Shown here: piece by piece, positions 1 through 8,873 of the stretch
How positions within the stretch are numbered: position 1 is the stretch's first letter
Layout of the letters: each line of letters opens with the position of its first letter
Assembly: GCA_001310715.1 (NCBI GenBank)
Contig: BAXV01000073.1
Location: 1-18,646 of the forward strand
DNA length: 18,646 bases
Source of the DNA: Pseudovibrio sp. JCM 19062
GTDB taxonomy: Bacteria > Pseudomonadota > Alphaproteobacteria > Rhizobiales > Stappiaceae
Direction of reading: 5' to 3'
Notes under the pieces: generated by a model
Told to the model about the DNA's origin: nothing
Databases searched by the model: none
The model's input: only the letters and a program-made list of their open reading frames with translations
Translations under genes and position numbers: made by a program

Positions 1-281
1 GTATCCGAACCCCAAATTTGTTCCGCTAAAGTTTGTGGGATCTCGCATTCGAATGCTTCAAGTTGTATTGGGACTACATAATTAAATATGTGCCTGCGCA
101 TGTAGCAGCTTTGCTCCCACAGTGATGTTTGGCGGAACTTTGAATTGAGTGTGAGATGTTATTGCGGCAAATGACTTAGTGCTTGGCCATTCAAAAAGCG
201 CAAATAGCCCGAATGGTGAGTAGTTAAGAAGAGGGGTGGCCTCTAAACTCGATCTGATTTTGCAACGCAACAGGAAGTGTC

Positions 282-1205
282 ATGTCTAGCTCAGAGCAAG
301 TTCATAGTATCAGACCGCGCCGCAGTGCGCTTTATATGCCGGGTTCAAATGCGCGTGCGCTGGAGAAGGCCAAGGGGCTGGATGTGGACGTGTTGCTGCT
401 GGATCTGGAAGACGCTGTGGCGCCAGATGCCAAAGAGATGGCGCGGGCTCAGGTGTGTGAGGCAGTTGCTGGCGGTGGCTACGGACATCGCGAGCTTGTT
501 ATTCGTATCAACGGCATGAAGACCCCTTGGGGCAGTGAGGATCTGAAGGCAGCAGTTGCTGCCAAGCCGGATGCTGTGCTTTTGCCGAAGGTGGAAAGCC
601 TTGCGGACATCAAACCTGTTGCAGACTATTTAGCGGAACAGGGAGCTGACGGTGTGCGCATCTGGGCGATGCTGGAAACGCCGGGTGCCATTCTCAACGC
701 CTCGGAGATTGCCGCAGCGGCAAAGGATCCGCACAATCGTTTGGATGTGTTCATTATTGGCACTAATGATTTGAGTAAAGAGAGCGGCGCCAAGATCCTG
801 CCGGGGCGTGCGGCTTTGATGCCATGGCTGATGACCTTCCTTGCGACCGCACGTGTGGGCGGTGCGGATATTCTGGATGGGGTTTACAACAACTTCTCCG
901 ATCTGGAGGGCTTTGCTGATGAATGTAAGCAGGGTGCTGACATGGGGCTCGATGGCAAAACTCTGATCCATCCAAAGCAGCTTGACGCTTGCAACACTGC
1001 CTTTGCGCCGAGTCAAGCGGATGTTGAGTGGGCGAAGAAGATGATTGCCGCGTTTGAACTGCCGGAAAATCAGGACAAAGGTGCTTTGCAGGTGATGGTA
1101 AGATGGTTGAGCGCTGCATGCAGATATGGGCCGCAAAACCGTTGCCATTGCCGAAGCGATCGCACGGCACGTGGATGCCTAGATTTGAACGAAGCGCATG
1201 TTTAA
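282..1205 (+). CDS. CoA-ester lyase, HpcH/HpaI aldolase / citrate lyase beta (CitE-like) family; C-terminus frameshifted
   Basis: The protein belongs to the CitE-like branch of the HpcH/HpaI TIM-barrel family, which cleaves or forms acyl-CoA esters such as malyl-, citramalyl- or methylmalyl-CoA with a divalent metal. Visible family blocks are RSALYMPGSNARALEKA near the N-terminus, LLLDLEDAVAP (acidic metal/CoA region), VIRING, LLPKVES, WAMLETPGAI and the late KTLIHPKQ block. The start at 282 has an AGGA Shine-Dalgarno element about 7 bases upstream. After residue 271 the read frame becomes nonsense. Restoring one G at 1094 and one C at 1114 gives the family-like ending DGKMVERLHADMGRKTVAIA and a stop at 1180-1182, for a protein of about 300 residues. 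The exact substrate cannot be told from sequence. I am sure of the family and less sure of the specific reaction. Confidence 0.85.
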   Translation: MSSSEQVHSIRPRRSALYMPGSNARALEKAKGLDVDVLLLDLEDAVAPDAKEMARAQVCEAVAGGGYGHRELVIRINGMKTPWGSEDLKAAVAAKPDAVLLPKVESLADIKPVADYLAEQGADGVRIWAMLETPGAILNASEIAAAAKDPHNRLDVFIIGTNDLSKESGAKILPGRAALMPWLMTFLATARVGGADILDGVYNNFSDLEGFADECKQGADMGLDGKTLIHPKQLDACNTAFAPSQADVEWAKKMIAAFELPENQDKGALQVMVRWLSAACRYGPQNRCHCRSDRTARGCLDLNEAHV

Positions 1206-1271
1206 ACCTCTGGCTTCGCTCGTATTTGGCTGATAGGTTCCGCCAACACTTGAAGAACTAAAGGAAAGAAC

Positions 1272-1478
1272 ATGCGCCTTTACCGCCTCATCACTGAACC
1301 GGATTCCTCAAAGTTTTGTCACCGTGTGACAGAAGCGCTCAACAAGGGCTGGGAACTGCAAGGCTCTCCAACCATGACTTATGACGCAACAAAAGGCGTT
1401 ACCATGTGTGGTCAGGCTGTGGTCAAGCATGTTGATGGCGAAACGTACACGCCAGAGACCAAACTTGGTGCTTGGTAA
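1272..1478 (+). CDS. DUF1737 domain-containing small protein
   Basis: This is a 68-residue soluble protein that matches the DUF1737 family by its pattern: an N-terminal LYRLITEPDSSKFCHRVTEA, then GWELQGSPTMTYD and a C-terminal VVKHVDGE. The family has no assigned function. The start is supported by an AAGGA ribosome binding site about 6 bases upstream. It lies 67 bases after the annotated end of the CoA-ester lyase (about 90 after the corrected stop) in the same orientation and may be co-transcribed with it. A hairpin terminator follows at 1505-1527. No signal peptide or membrane segment is visible. Confidence 0.8.
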   Translation: MRLYRLITEPDSSKFCHRVTEALNKGWELQGSPTMTYDATKGVTMCGQAVVKHVDGETYTPETKLGAW

Positions 1479-1504
1479 GCTCGCTATTTTAGCGCTGTTG
1501 GAAG

Positions 1505-1527
1505 TGGCGGGATTTTCCCGCCATTTT
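1505..1527 (+). terminator. Rho-independent terminator after the DUF1737 gene
   Basis: A perfect 8-bp stem, TGGCGGGA (1505-1512) and TCCCGCCA (1516-1523), with a TTT loop, is followed by TTTT. It lies between the end of the plus-strand DUF1737 gene and the end of the minus-strand ATP-grasp gene. It may also act for the minus-strand gene, although that side lacks a clean T tract. Confidence 0.75.
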
Positions 1528-1532
1528 GCATT

Positions 1533-2580
1533 TCAGGCGCTTTCCAGCATGGCCTCCAGAACGCGGCGGTATATGGAACGGACACGCTGATGATGGTGTG
1601 GGGCGGCTTGCCAGAAGTTGGTAAGGCCTGGTCCTGCGTTTAGTTCCAGAACGTTTGCAGGACATCCCTTTTTGCTAAGGTCATCGCACAGGATGTCTAC
1701 GCCCGCATAGCGCAAGCCGCATACCCGGGCTGCTTCGACGGCTAGTGCCTTGAAACCGGGAGAGGCCAGATCGGTTACGTCCACTGCTTCGCCACCTGTT
1801 GACAGGTTGGCGTTAGAGAGCAGGTTCAGGCGTTGCTCGCTGCTCAGGATGGTGGTCACGTCGTAGCCTGCTTCGTGTATGGCCTTTAGGATGCGTGGGT
1901 CATCGGCCTCGATTTTGTAGCCACCGCTGCGGGTGGTGAGTGTTTTGATTTTCTCCGCGAAGAGGTCTGCGATTGTATTTGCGCCATTGCCCATGATGGA
2001 GAGAGGTCGCCGTTCAATGATTGCCAGAATTTCGCCATCCAACACGATCACGCGGTAGTCTGCGCCTGTGACCGCTTTTTGAACCAGCATGCGGTCATTG
2101 TTTTGCAAGGCGTTTGTTAGCCGGGTTTTTAGCTCGGCTTCATCAGAGACCTTCTGCACACCGACGCCTGTGTCCCTTCATTGGGTTTGATGAACAGCGG
2201 ATAGCCGAGTGAGCGTGCGATTGCGGGGGCTTTTGTGATCGCGTTCAGGCTTTGCGCAACATGCGGGTTCGCGGTGCTGAGCTGCCGGATGGCCCTGTCT
2301 GAATGGATGAGTTTGAAGTCCGGGGTCGGCAGGCCAGCGTCTTGCAGAAGGCGGCCACAGAAGTCTTTGTCGCGTGCTGCTTCTCCGGCGGCGTAACTGT
2401 TGAGCGCGAAGGCTCCGCCTTGATGGGAAAGCGTTTGCCGTTGTCTGTTTCGATATATCCGAAATAGAAGAACTCGCGGTCGAGGGCGAGCTTTATGCCT
2501 TTCTCCTGACACAGCTCAGCGAGCAGGCGCGGGGCAAGGGGAAGGGATGGTAGGTCGGGTGAAACAGGGATAAACTGCAT
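1533..2580 (-). CDS. ATP-grasp ligase, cyanophycin-synthetase/GshAB-like (frameshifted twice in this sequence)
   Basis: Three overlapping frames join into one protein of about 349 residues. An N-terminal part of roughly 120 residues (MQFIPVSPDLPSLPLAPRLL and onward) precedes an ATP-grasp fold. In it I see YPLFIKPNEGTQGVGVQKV (lysine and glycine-rich nucleotide loop), GADYRVIVLDGEILAIIERR, the NLSTGGEAVDVTD block and VLELNAGPGLTNF (metal-binding Glu/Asn). The NLSTGG and DGEILAIIERRPLSIMGNG blocks resemble the central domain of cyanophycin synthetases and the ligase half of GshAB, so an amino acid or peptide ligation is likely. The substrate is unknown. Frame is restored by adding one C on the plus strand at 2418-2419 and one at 2167-2168. 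The start at 2580 sits only 18 bases after the lolA terminator, and its ribosome binding site is weak. Confidence 0.75.
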
Positions 2581-2598
2581 TCAGGTTCTCTGGCTAAT

Positions 2599-2624
2599 AA
2601 AAAAAAGGAGCGCCGAAGCACTCC
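2599..2624 (-). terminator. Rho-independent terminator after lolA
   Basis: Read on the minus strand, GGAGTGC-TTCG-GCGCTCC forms a 7-bp stem (one G-T pair) with a UUCG tetraloop, followed by eight T residues. It lies directly after the lolA stop codon and just before the ATP-grasp start. Confidence 0.9.
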
Positions 2625-2655
2625 TCTTTCATATAGCAAACTCAGGACTGGCGCT

Positions 2656-3345
2656 TTAGTTTCCGCCGCGTCTCTGACGGGAATTTGCGATATAATCAAT
2701 CTTGAACAGATCAGGATTAGTCGCGCCGTTTTCAACCACATCATAGATGGAGACAGAGGTATCATATCCCTGTGCGTCGCGTACGGTCCATTGCTTGAGC
2801 TTGTAGGTTCGTGCATCGAAGATCAGCGTCAGGCGACCGGATGTGAAGCGGGTTTTATCGTCAATAGTGATTGTGATGAGGTCTGGCTCAACCACCACGT
2901 TGGTGACGTTTGCATCGCTTTTCAGGTTGATATTACTGGAGAGCAGGAAGCGCAACGGCGTCTGGGAAAGTGGCCAGATGTCCTGCGTCTGTAGTCTGCG
3001 GTCTTTTACGGAAACCATTTTGCCATCAGCGATGATGTCAAGCGTGGACGGCTTGTTGTAATAGAAGCGGACTTTGCCCGGACGGCTGATGAAGAACTGG
3101 CCTTCGACACGGCCACCGGTTGGGCCAAACTGAACGAACTTGCCATGCATGCTGCGCACGGTGTTGAAGTACTTGCTTACCGCATCGACGGCCTGTGCGT
3201 TGTCAAGTGCAACCTGTTGGGGCTGCAAGGCAGTTTGAGCGGCGGAGTGCTGCGCAGTCAGTGGTACAGAACCAATGAAGAGTGCTGCAGCAACTGCGAG
3301 GCTTTTACCAATCCTGCCAAAAGAGATCGCGTGAGATGCAACCAT
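2656..3345 (-). CDS. lolA: Outer membrane lipoprotein carrier protein LolA
   Basis: LolA is the periplasmic chaperone that carries lipoproteins from the LolCDE complex to the outer membrane. The 229-residue protein starts with a Sec-type signal peptide (hydrophobic core about residues 15-28, probable cleavage near residue 36, SAAQ). The mature part shows the LolA beta-barrel pattern: YFNTVRSMHGKFVQFGPTGG, then GQFFISRPGKVRFYYNKP and the later LIFDARTYKLKQWTVRDAQG. A GGAG ribosome binding site lies 8 bases before the ATG. The frame is intact. It follows ftsK on the same strand after a 255-base gap, an order I recall as common in Hyphomicrobiales, and a strong terminator closes it. Confidence 0.92.
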   Translation of the reverse strand: MVASHAISFGRIGKSLAVAAALFIGSVPLTAQHSAAQTALQPQQVALDNAQAVDAVSKYFNTVRSMHGKFVQFGPTGGRVEGQFFISRPGKVRFYYNKPSTLDIIADGKMVSVKDRRLQTQDIWPLSQTPLRFLLSSNINLKSDANVTNVVVEPDLITITIDDKTRFTSGRLTLIFDARTYKLKQWTVRDAQGYDTSVSIYDVVENGATNPDLFKIDYIANSRQRRGGN

Positions 3346-3480
3346 ATATAAAACTCCGCTGTCAAAACTCGTAGAACAACCCTAAGTCGAGTTCATTAAC
3401 TCTTCTCTAAATTGGCGTTCAGTTGTCGATGAAACCTTATTTAGTAAAGCTATCGTTAGCATAAGGCGAAGATAGGGCAT

Positions 3481-3518
3481 ATCTCTCAAATTCTAAAAAA
3501 AATTACTTAGAGATATGC
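3481..3518. repeat. AT-rich inverted repeat upstream of lolA
   Basis: Perfect 8-bp arms, ATATCTCT (3481-3488) and AGAGATAT (3511-3518), flank a 22-base AT-rich centre containing an A/T run. It lies in the 255-base space between the end of ftsK and the start of lolA. It could be a weak terminator for ftsK or part of the lolA control region. The sequence alone does not decide. Confidence 0.4.
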
Positions 3519-3600
3519 GCAAAGGATCCTTCAAATCCTTGTGAATGTCGTGGGCAGCCCGCCAATACTCACGTGCGATCAGGCCACCCAGAGACTTCTA

Positions 3601-6462
3601 TCAGAACTGCTCACCATCTTCTGGCAGCAGGATCTCGCGTTTGCCGCATGGTTTGGCGGGCTGATCATGCCTTCCTGTTCCATGCGTTCAATCAGTGAAG
3701 CTGCGCGGTTGTAGCCGATTGAGAGGCGGCGCTGAATGTAGGAGGTGGAGCCTTGCGGTCTCTGGCGACAATTGCGACGGCCTGATCGAACAGATCGTTG
3801 GTCGCGTTGCCGGAGCCTGAGTCAGGGCATTGTAACCACCCGTCTCTTCTGTTTCTTCCGTCACGTCGGAGAGGTAGGTTGGCGTGCCCTGTTCTTTCAG
3901 GTGCTTTACGATATCTTCCACTTCACCATCAGAGACGAATGGGCCGTGAACACGCTGGTTCTTCCGCCAGCTGCCATATACAGCATGTCACCCATGCCGA
4001 GCAGCTGTTCTGCGCCCATTTCGCCAAGAATCGTGCGGCTGTCGATTTTCGAGGTAACCTGGAACGAGATACGTGTCGGGAAGTTTGCTTTGATGGTACC
4101 GGTAATAACGTCCACGGATGGACGCTGCGTTGCCATGATCAGGTGGATACCGGCAGCACGGGCCATCTGGGCCAGACGCTGAATGGCGCCCTCGATGTCC
4201 TTACCAGCAACCATCATGAGGTCTGCCATCTCATCGACGATCACGACGATGTACGGCATTTTCTCCATTGGGAGTTCTTCTTCCTCGAAGATTGGCTCGC
4301 CTGTGTTCTTGTCAAAACCGGTCTGGACGGTTCGCGTAAAGCTCTCGCCCTTCTTCATGGCCTGCCCGATACGGGTGTTGTACCCGTCGATATTACGGAC
4401 ACCCACCTTGGACATCTTCTTGTAGCGATCCTCCATCTCACGGACGGTCCATTTCAAAGCGACAACAGCTTTGTTTGGATCGGTCACAACAGGGGTGAGA
4501 AGGTGCGGGATGCCGTCGTAGATGGACAGTTCCAGCATCTTGGGATCGATCATGATCAGCTTACACTGCTCAGGGCTGAGCCTGTAGAGCAGCGAGAGGA
4601 TCATGGTGTTTACAGAAACCGACTTACCTGAACCGGTGGTACCAGCCACGAGTAGGTGAGGCATGCGGGCAAGATCGGCGATGACAGCTTCGCCATTAAT
4701 GGTTTTGCCCAGTGCCATGGCGAGTTTTGCTTTGGACTCATCAAAGTCTGCAGAATCCAGCAGTTCGCGTAGGAATACGGTTTCACGTTTCGCGTTAGGT
4801 AGCTCGATGCCGATGGCGTTCTTGCCCGGAATAACTGCAACACGGGCGGAGATGCGCTCATGGAGCGGGCGATATCGTCGGCAAGGCCAATGACGCGGGA
4901 GGACTTGATACCCGGCGCTGGTTCCAGCTCGTAAAGGGTAACAACAGGGCCGGGGCGCACAGCGATGATTTCGCCGCGTATGCCGAAGTCGCTCAGAACA
5001 CCTTCCAGAATGCGGGCATTTTGCTCCAGAGCGTCTTTGCTCAGGCGTTGCTTGCCGCTGGACTGAGGCTCAGAAAGCAGGTCGATGCTTGGCAGCTCAA
5101 ACGGTGCCTGCTTTACGATTGCGGTGGTTTTCTTTTCTTGCGCAAATGAGCGAGGAACACTGCGACCCGGCCGTGCAGCCTGCGGGGCTGGTGGCGCTTC
5201 AGGGTCAGATTCATCCGGGCTGGCAATGCCGATTGGCCCTGTTGGTTCTACCGGCAGCGGTGCGCGCAGGAGGTCATCGTCCTCGTAATGTTCGTCGGCG
5301 GGATCTTGCTCATAGCCTTGTTCGTCAAAGACGCGCTCATTTTTCGGGGAGTGCTCCCATTGCTCATCTTCTGCCCGCGCGTCGTGTGGATCAAACTGCA
5401 CATCTGTGCGCGTTGGCTGGGCTTCTTGGTGATAGTAGTCCCCAAGGCCATCATCGTCGCCCGGCATTAGTTTTACCGCGACTTTGCGTCTCAAACGGGC
5501 AAGGAGACCGCCGGCCGGAGCAGGTTCTTCCTGATAGGGTTCCTGCTCGTCCCACTGTTGCTCAGCCTGTGGATCGTACTGTTCGTCTTCATAGTACTCT
5601 GGCTGCTGAGCCTGATTGGGATTGTGCGGGGCAGCGGCGTAGTCTTCTTCCTGCCAGTTCTGCTTTGTGGCCCGCTTGCGTCTGAAAATAGTGCGCTGGA
5701 TTGCGCTGGTTGCCATGAGCTTCCAGTGGCTTAGCGCACCAACAAAGGCGTAATAACGGTTGTTTTCGCCTTCGTAATCTTCTTCAGCATCCGCTGAGAA
5801 CGGCATTGCTTCATGCGGGGTGTACTCATCCTCAACGCCTTCTTCTTCTGCGCCATCTTGTGGCACAGGGTCTTTGCCTATGAGGCCAGCGGCGTAGGCG
5901 AGCAGTGCAACGGCTGGTAGGCCGAGGCCAATCGTGCCGGTCAGTGTTCTCATGCCGGTTGAGAGCTCAGGCAAGATCGTGGTGGGAATGGAGAAAATCC
6001 AATCGCCAAGGAAGCCACCGAGCCCGGTCGGAATTGGCCAACTTGCCGGAACCGGAATAGCGGCCAGACCACCTGCAAACAACAGGTTCCAAGAAACCAC
6101 GTCAGAAAGCGTTTTCGGGTGACGCCGGAGGTGTATTTGAGCGACAGGCGCCAGCCCCAAATGAAGATGGGCACCAGAAAAACGGCTGTTGCCAGTCCGA
6201 TTGTCTGCATCAACACGTCTGCCACAATGGCACCGGTTTGACCCAGAGCGTTGTTGATCTCCGCATTGGTTGCGTGATTCAAGCTCGGGTCGTTGGTTGA
6301 CCATGTTGCGAGAGCGGCCGCCACACAGACGCCGACGACGAGGATCACCGCGCCGCCAATGACGATCATGTTGCTTTTGATAAAGCGTTTTACCGGGCTC
6401 TCGGTATCAGCCAGCGAAACAGAGTTTGCTTTTGGTCGTTGCATTGCAGCAGCCTGACGCAT
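3601..6462 (-). CDS. ftsK: DNA translocase FtsK (six frame breaks in this sequence)
   Basis: FtsK anchors at the division septum and pumps DNA to segregate chromosome termini and activate XerCD at dif. After restoring six single bases the protein is about 955 residues. It has four N-terminal membrane segments (about 33-55, 80-100, 118-140, 170-190) and a long acidic, Q/E/D-rich linker with many Tyr and Pro. The RecA-like motor carries Walker A GTTGSGKS (about residue 610) and Walker [12 protein letters not shown]-terminal winged-helix gamma domain ends in [20 protein letters not shown]. Breaks lie near 6112-6119, 4853-4854, 3954, 3816-3817, 3751-3752 and 3644-3645; all are repaired by adding one base. 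The start has GGAG about 8 bases upstream and lies 4 bases after the aminotransferase stop, so the two are probably co-transcribed. A real loss is unlikely because FtsK is normally essential. Confidence 0.9.
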
Positions 6463-6466
6463 TCAA

Positions 6467-7663
6467 TTACTCCAGAGAGTCCAAGATTCTTCGGAAAGCT
6501 TCTTTGCTTACTTCCAAAGATTCGACGAGGGCGAGGCGAATGTATTTGTCGCCGGGGTTTGAGCCGTCCGGCATGTCTGAGGCGATGTAAGCACCGGGAA
6601 GGGTTTTGACACCTGCCTCACGCCAGAGCTTTTCAGCAACCTGCGCGCCGGAACCCCAGCGGGACACATCCAGCCAAAGAAAGAAACCGCCATCTTTGCG
6701 CACGGGGCCGAACAGAGGAGACAGTATTTCCTCGGCGGCATCATACTTTTCATTGTAGAGGCGGCGGTTCTCGACCACGTGCTCTTCATCACCAAACGCG
6801 CGCACGGCCAGCGCCTGAATAGGCATTGGGACCTGAGGAGCAGCTATGTTGCGGAAATCAGCGAAGAATTGGATGAACTCCGGATCACCGGCAGCAAAGC
6901 CACAGCGTGCGCCCGGCAGGTTGGAGCGCTTGGATAGCGAGTTGAAGGTCACAACGTTTTTCAGTGTGCCGTCAATTGCTTCAGCTGCTTCCAGAATGCC
7001 GGTCGGCGGTGTGTCGCGATAGATCTCGGAATAGCATTCATCGGAGAAGAGCATAAAGTTGTGTTTTCGCGCCAGCTTGATGAGCTTTTGCAAATACGCC
7101 ATTGGTGCCACTGTACCCTGCGGATTGGCTGGGGTCGCGAAGTAGAACGCGACGGTCCGGTCGAGCAGGTCCGGGGCGATTGCATCCAAATCCGGCAGTA
7201 CGCCGTCTGCTGGTTCTGGAAGAAGAATTTCGTCGGCCCCCGCGATATGAGCTCCGGCTCCGTAGGATTGGTAGAACGGGTTCGGCAAAATAACCGCCGG
7301 TTTGCCGTCTTTTTTCAGATAGTCGCGTGCGGAGACACAGCCGAAGACGAGGCCTTCACGAGATCCGTTGAGCGGAATGATGCTTTTGTTTGGATCAAAG
7401 GCGTCGGACAGATTAAAACGGGTCTTCAGCCAGTTGCCAATAGCGGCGCGGAATTGGTCTGTGCCACGAATAGCAGGGTATCTGCGGAAGTCTGCTTTGT
7501 GTTCATCAAGGACTTCAATGACATAGCTTGGGGGTTCATGACGCGGTTCGCCTATCGTCATGACAATTGGATCAAGCCCCGGTTCGATGCCAGCGAGTTG
7601 CTGGTTCAGACGCTGAAACGGGTTTCCTCCGCTAGATTTTCTTTCAACTTCTTTCGTGGACAC
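6467..7663 (-). CDS. dapC: Class I/II PLP-dependent aminotransferase, succinyldiaminopimelate transaminase (DapC)-like
   Basis: This intact 398-residue fold-type I aminotransferase has the pyridoxal phosphate signature: Asn180 in ATPANPQG, Asp208 in LFSDECYSEIY and the Schiff-base Lys245 in SLSKRSNLPGARCG. The SLSKRSNLPG form is typical of the proteobacterial DapC group, which transfers the amino group to N-succinyl-2-amino-6-ketopimelate in the diaminopimelate/lysine pathway. Other aminotransferase substrates remain possible. The start is a GTG at 7661-7663; an in-frame TAA lies eight codons upstream, which leaves no upstream ATG, and the ribosome binding site is poor. ftsK follows after 4 bases. 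Confidence is high for the family and moderate for the DapC assignment. Confidence 0.85.
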   Translation of the reverse strand: MSTKEVERKSSGGNPFQRLNQQLAGIEPGLDPIVMTIGEPRHEPPSYVIEVLDEHKADFRRYPAIRGTDQFRAAIGNWLKTRFNLSDAFDPNKSIIPLNGSREGLVFGCVSARDYLKKDGKPAVILPNPFYQSYGAGAHIAGADEILLPEPADGVLPDLDAIAPDLLDRTVAFYFATPANPQGTVAPMAYLQKLIKLARKHNFMLFSDECYSEIYRDTPPTGILEAAEAIDGTLKNVVTFNSLSKRSNLPGARCGFAAGDPEFIQFFADFRNIAAPQVPMPIQALAVRAFGDEEHVVENRRLYNEKYDAAEEILSPLFGPVRKDGGFFLWLDVSRWGSGAQVAEKLWREAGVKTLPGAYIASDMPDGSNPGDKYIRLALVESLEVSKEAFRRILDSLE

Positions 7664-7728
7664 AAGAATTCTCGCTGGAATAATTTACAGTAAATGCTCA
7701 GAGCACCAAATTTTAGTATTTTTTTGGT

Positions 7729-7749
7729 AAATTGGCTGTTAACCAATTT
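7729..7749. repeat. Inverted repeat between divergent aminotransferase and zntB-like genes
   Basis: AAATTGG (7729-7735) and CCAATTT (7743-7749) form a perfect 7-bp inverted repeat with a 7-base centre, in the 202-base space from which both genes are read outward. The ATTGG-N7-CCAAT form resembles a regulator operator, but could be chance in AT-rich DNA. A second, weaker repeat (ACCAAA and TTTGGT) lies just to its left. Confidence 0.35.
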
Positions 7750-7865
7750 GTTATGCGCGAAGCTGAATAGGGGGTTCTTCTGGGGTTTGTCATCTGATTT
7801 TTTAGAAGTCTGGGTTTTGATGGTCGCGCTGGGTTAGAATTGAACTTGGGCCGGGATTTGTCAAA

Positions 7866-8870
7866 ATGGTACAAACCACAGAAAACGTTGAGGCGAGTCA
7901 TATCCATCTGGACTCCTCATTTGTTGTTATTTTCTCCAAATCCAAAGGCATGCGCCAGCTTAGTCTGAAGCAGTTGCGTGACTATGAGTTGCAACCCGGT
8001 GAATTTTATTGGGCTTACCTGCAGCGTTCTTCCTCTCAAAACCGGGAATTCCTTGAGCACGTTGGATTGGAGCACTCCGATATTGATGAGCTGCTTGCAC
8101 GAGATGCGCGCCCGCATTGCCATATGCGCAGTGGAGGAGCGTTTATCGCTATGAACGTGTTCAACGCGTTGCCGAAGCAGGACAGCAGCGACATGGAGTG
8201 TGTTCAGCTTTGGGTTGATGCCACCCGGATAATCTGTGTCTGGCATAATCCTCTGGATGTTTTTCAACGGCTCTTGGAAGGATTTCAGACCCACATACCT
8301 CCTGCAAATACAGCAGAGTTCTGGGCGAGGCTTGCACTTACAGTTGCGGGGAGAGCCGAAGAGATGGTGGAGAGCTTGCAGGACCGGATTGATCATCTGG
8401 AGGATGTGGTTCTTGAGACCGGTGAGCACCCCTGGGAGAGTGAGCTGGCGCAGGTTCGGCGGTTGGCGACGATCATTCGCAGGAGCATGTTGGTACATCT
8501 GGACACCCTGCGGAATTTCGAGGTGGAGAATTTCGAATGGGTCAAGCGGGTCAATCGGCGCAGGATCCATGAGGCGGGAGATCGGACGCTTCGGATTGCG
8601 GAAGAGATGGATGCTATTCGCGAACGAGCTGAAATCATTCATGACCAGATCATGTTCAAGCGATCGGAGAATATCAATCGCTACATGCTGACGATGGCGG
8701 CAATCGCTGTTGTCTTTTTGCCGTTGACCTTCATCACAGGATTGTTAGGGATCAACGTGGCGGGAATTCCGGGCAGCCAAGACCCCGTCGCGTTTACGGT
8801 TGTAAGCGCGATCCTGATTGCTCTTGGAGTGGTGCTATTCGTGATTGTGCGGCGGTACAAGATATTTTAG
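7866..8870 (+). CDS. ZntB/CorA-family divalent metal ion transporter
   Basis: The protein (334 residues) is a CorA-superfamily member. It has a large N-terminal cytoplasmic domain with a long helical part (EEMVESLQDRIDHLEDVVLE, then the RRLATIIRRSMLVHLDTLR region) and two C-terminal membrane segments (about 276-298 and 308-328). The loop motif between them is GIN (295-297, in GLLGINVAGIPG) rather than the GMN of Mg2+-transporting CorA. GIN is characteristic of the ZntB branch, linked to zinc transport. The start codon ATG at 7866 has only a weak GGG element upstream. The frame is intact. It faces away from the aminotransferase gene and converges on the SDHAF4-like gene with 3 bases between the stop codons. 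Confidence 0.85.
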   Translation: MVQTTENVEASHIHLDSSFVVIFSKSKGMRQLSLKQLRDYELQPGEFYWAYLQRSSSQNREFLEHVGLEHSDIDELLARDARPHCHMRSGGAFIAMNVFNALPKQDSSDMECVQLWVDATRIICVWHNPLDVFQRLLEGFQTHIPPANTAEFWARLALTVAGRAEEMVESLQDRIDHLEDVVLETGEHPWESELAQVRRLATIIRRSMLVHLDTLRNFEVENFEWVKRVNRRRIHEAGDRTLRIAEEMDAIRERAEIIHDQIMFKRSENINRYMLTMAAIAVVFLPLTFITGLLGINVAGIPGSQDPVAFTVVSAILIALGVVLFVIVRRYKIF

Positions 8871-8873
8871 CGC

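Noticed and set aside
45..56. Perfect 12-base palindrome GCATTCGAATGC
   Set aside because: A single short palindrome with no gene start near it is weak evidence for a regulator site.
82..270. A 62-residue minus-strand open frame at the left end
   Set aside because: It has no ribosome binding site and no recognisable pattern. The first 90 bases may instead hold the end of an upstream plus-strand gene, but I cannot tell which frame.
3601..6462. Programmed frameshifting or gene decay in ftsK
   Set aside because: Six breaks of the same kind in one essential gene, with no slippery-site pattern and equal breaks in unrelated genes, fit sequence error better.
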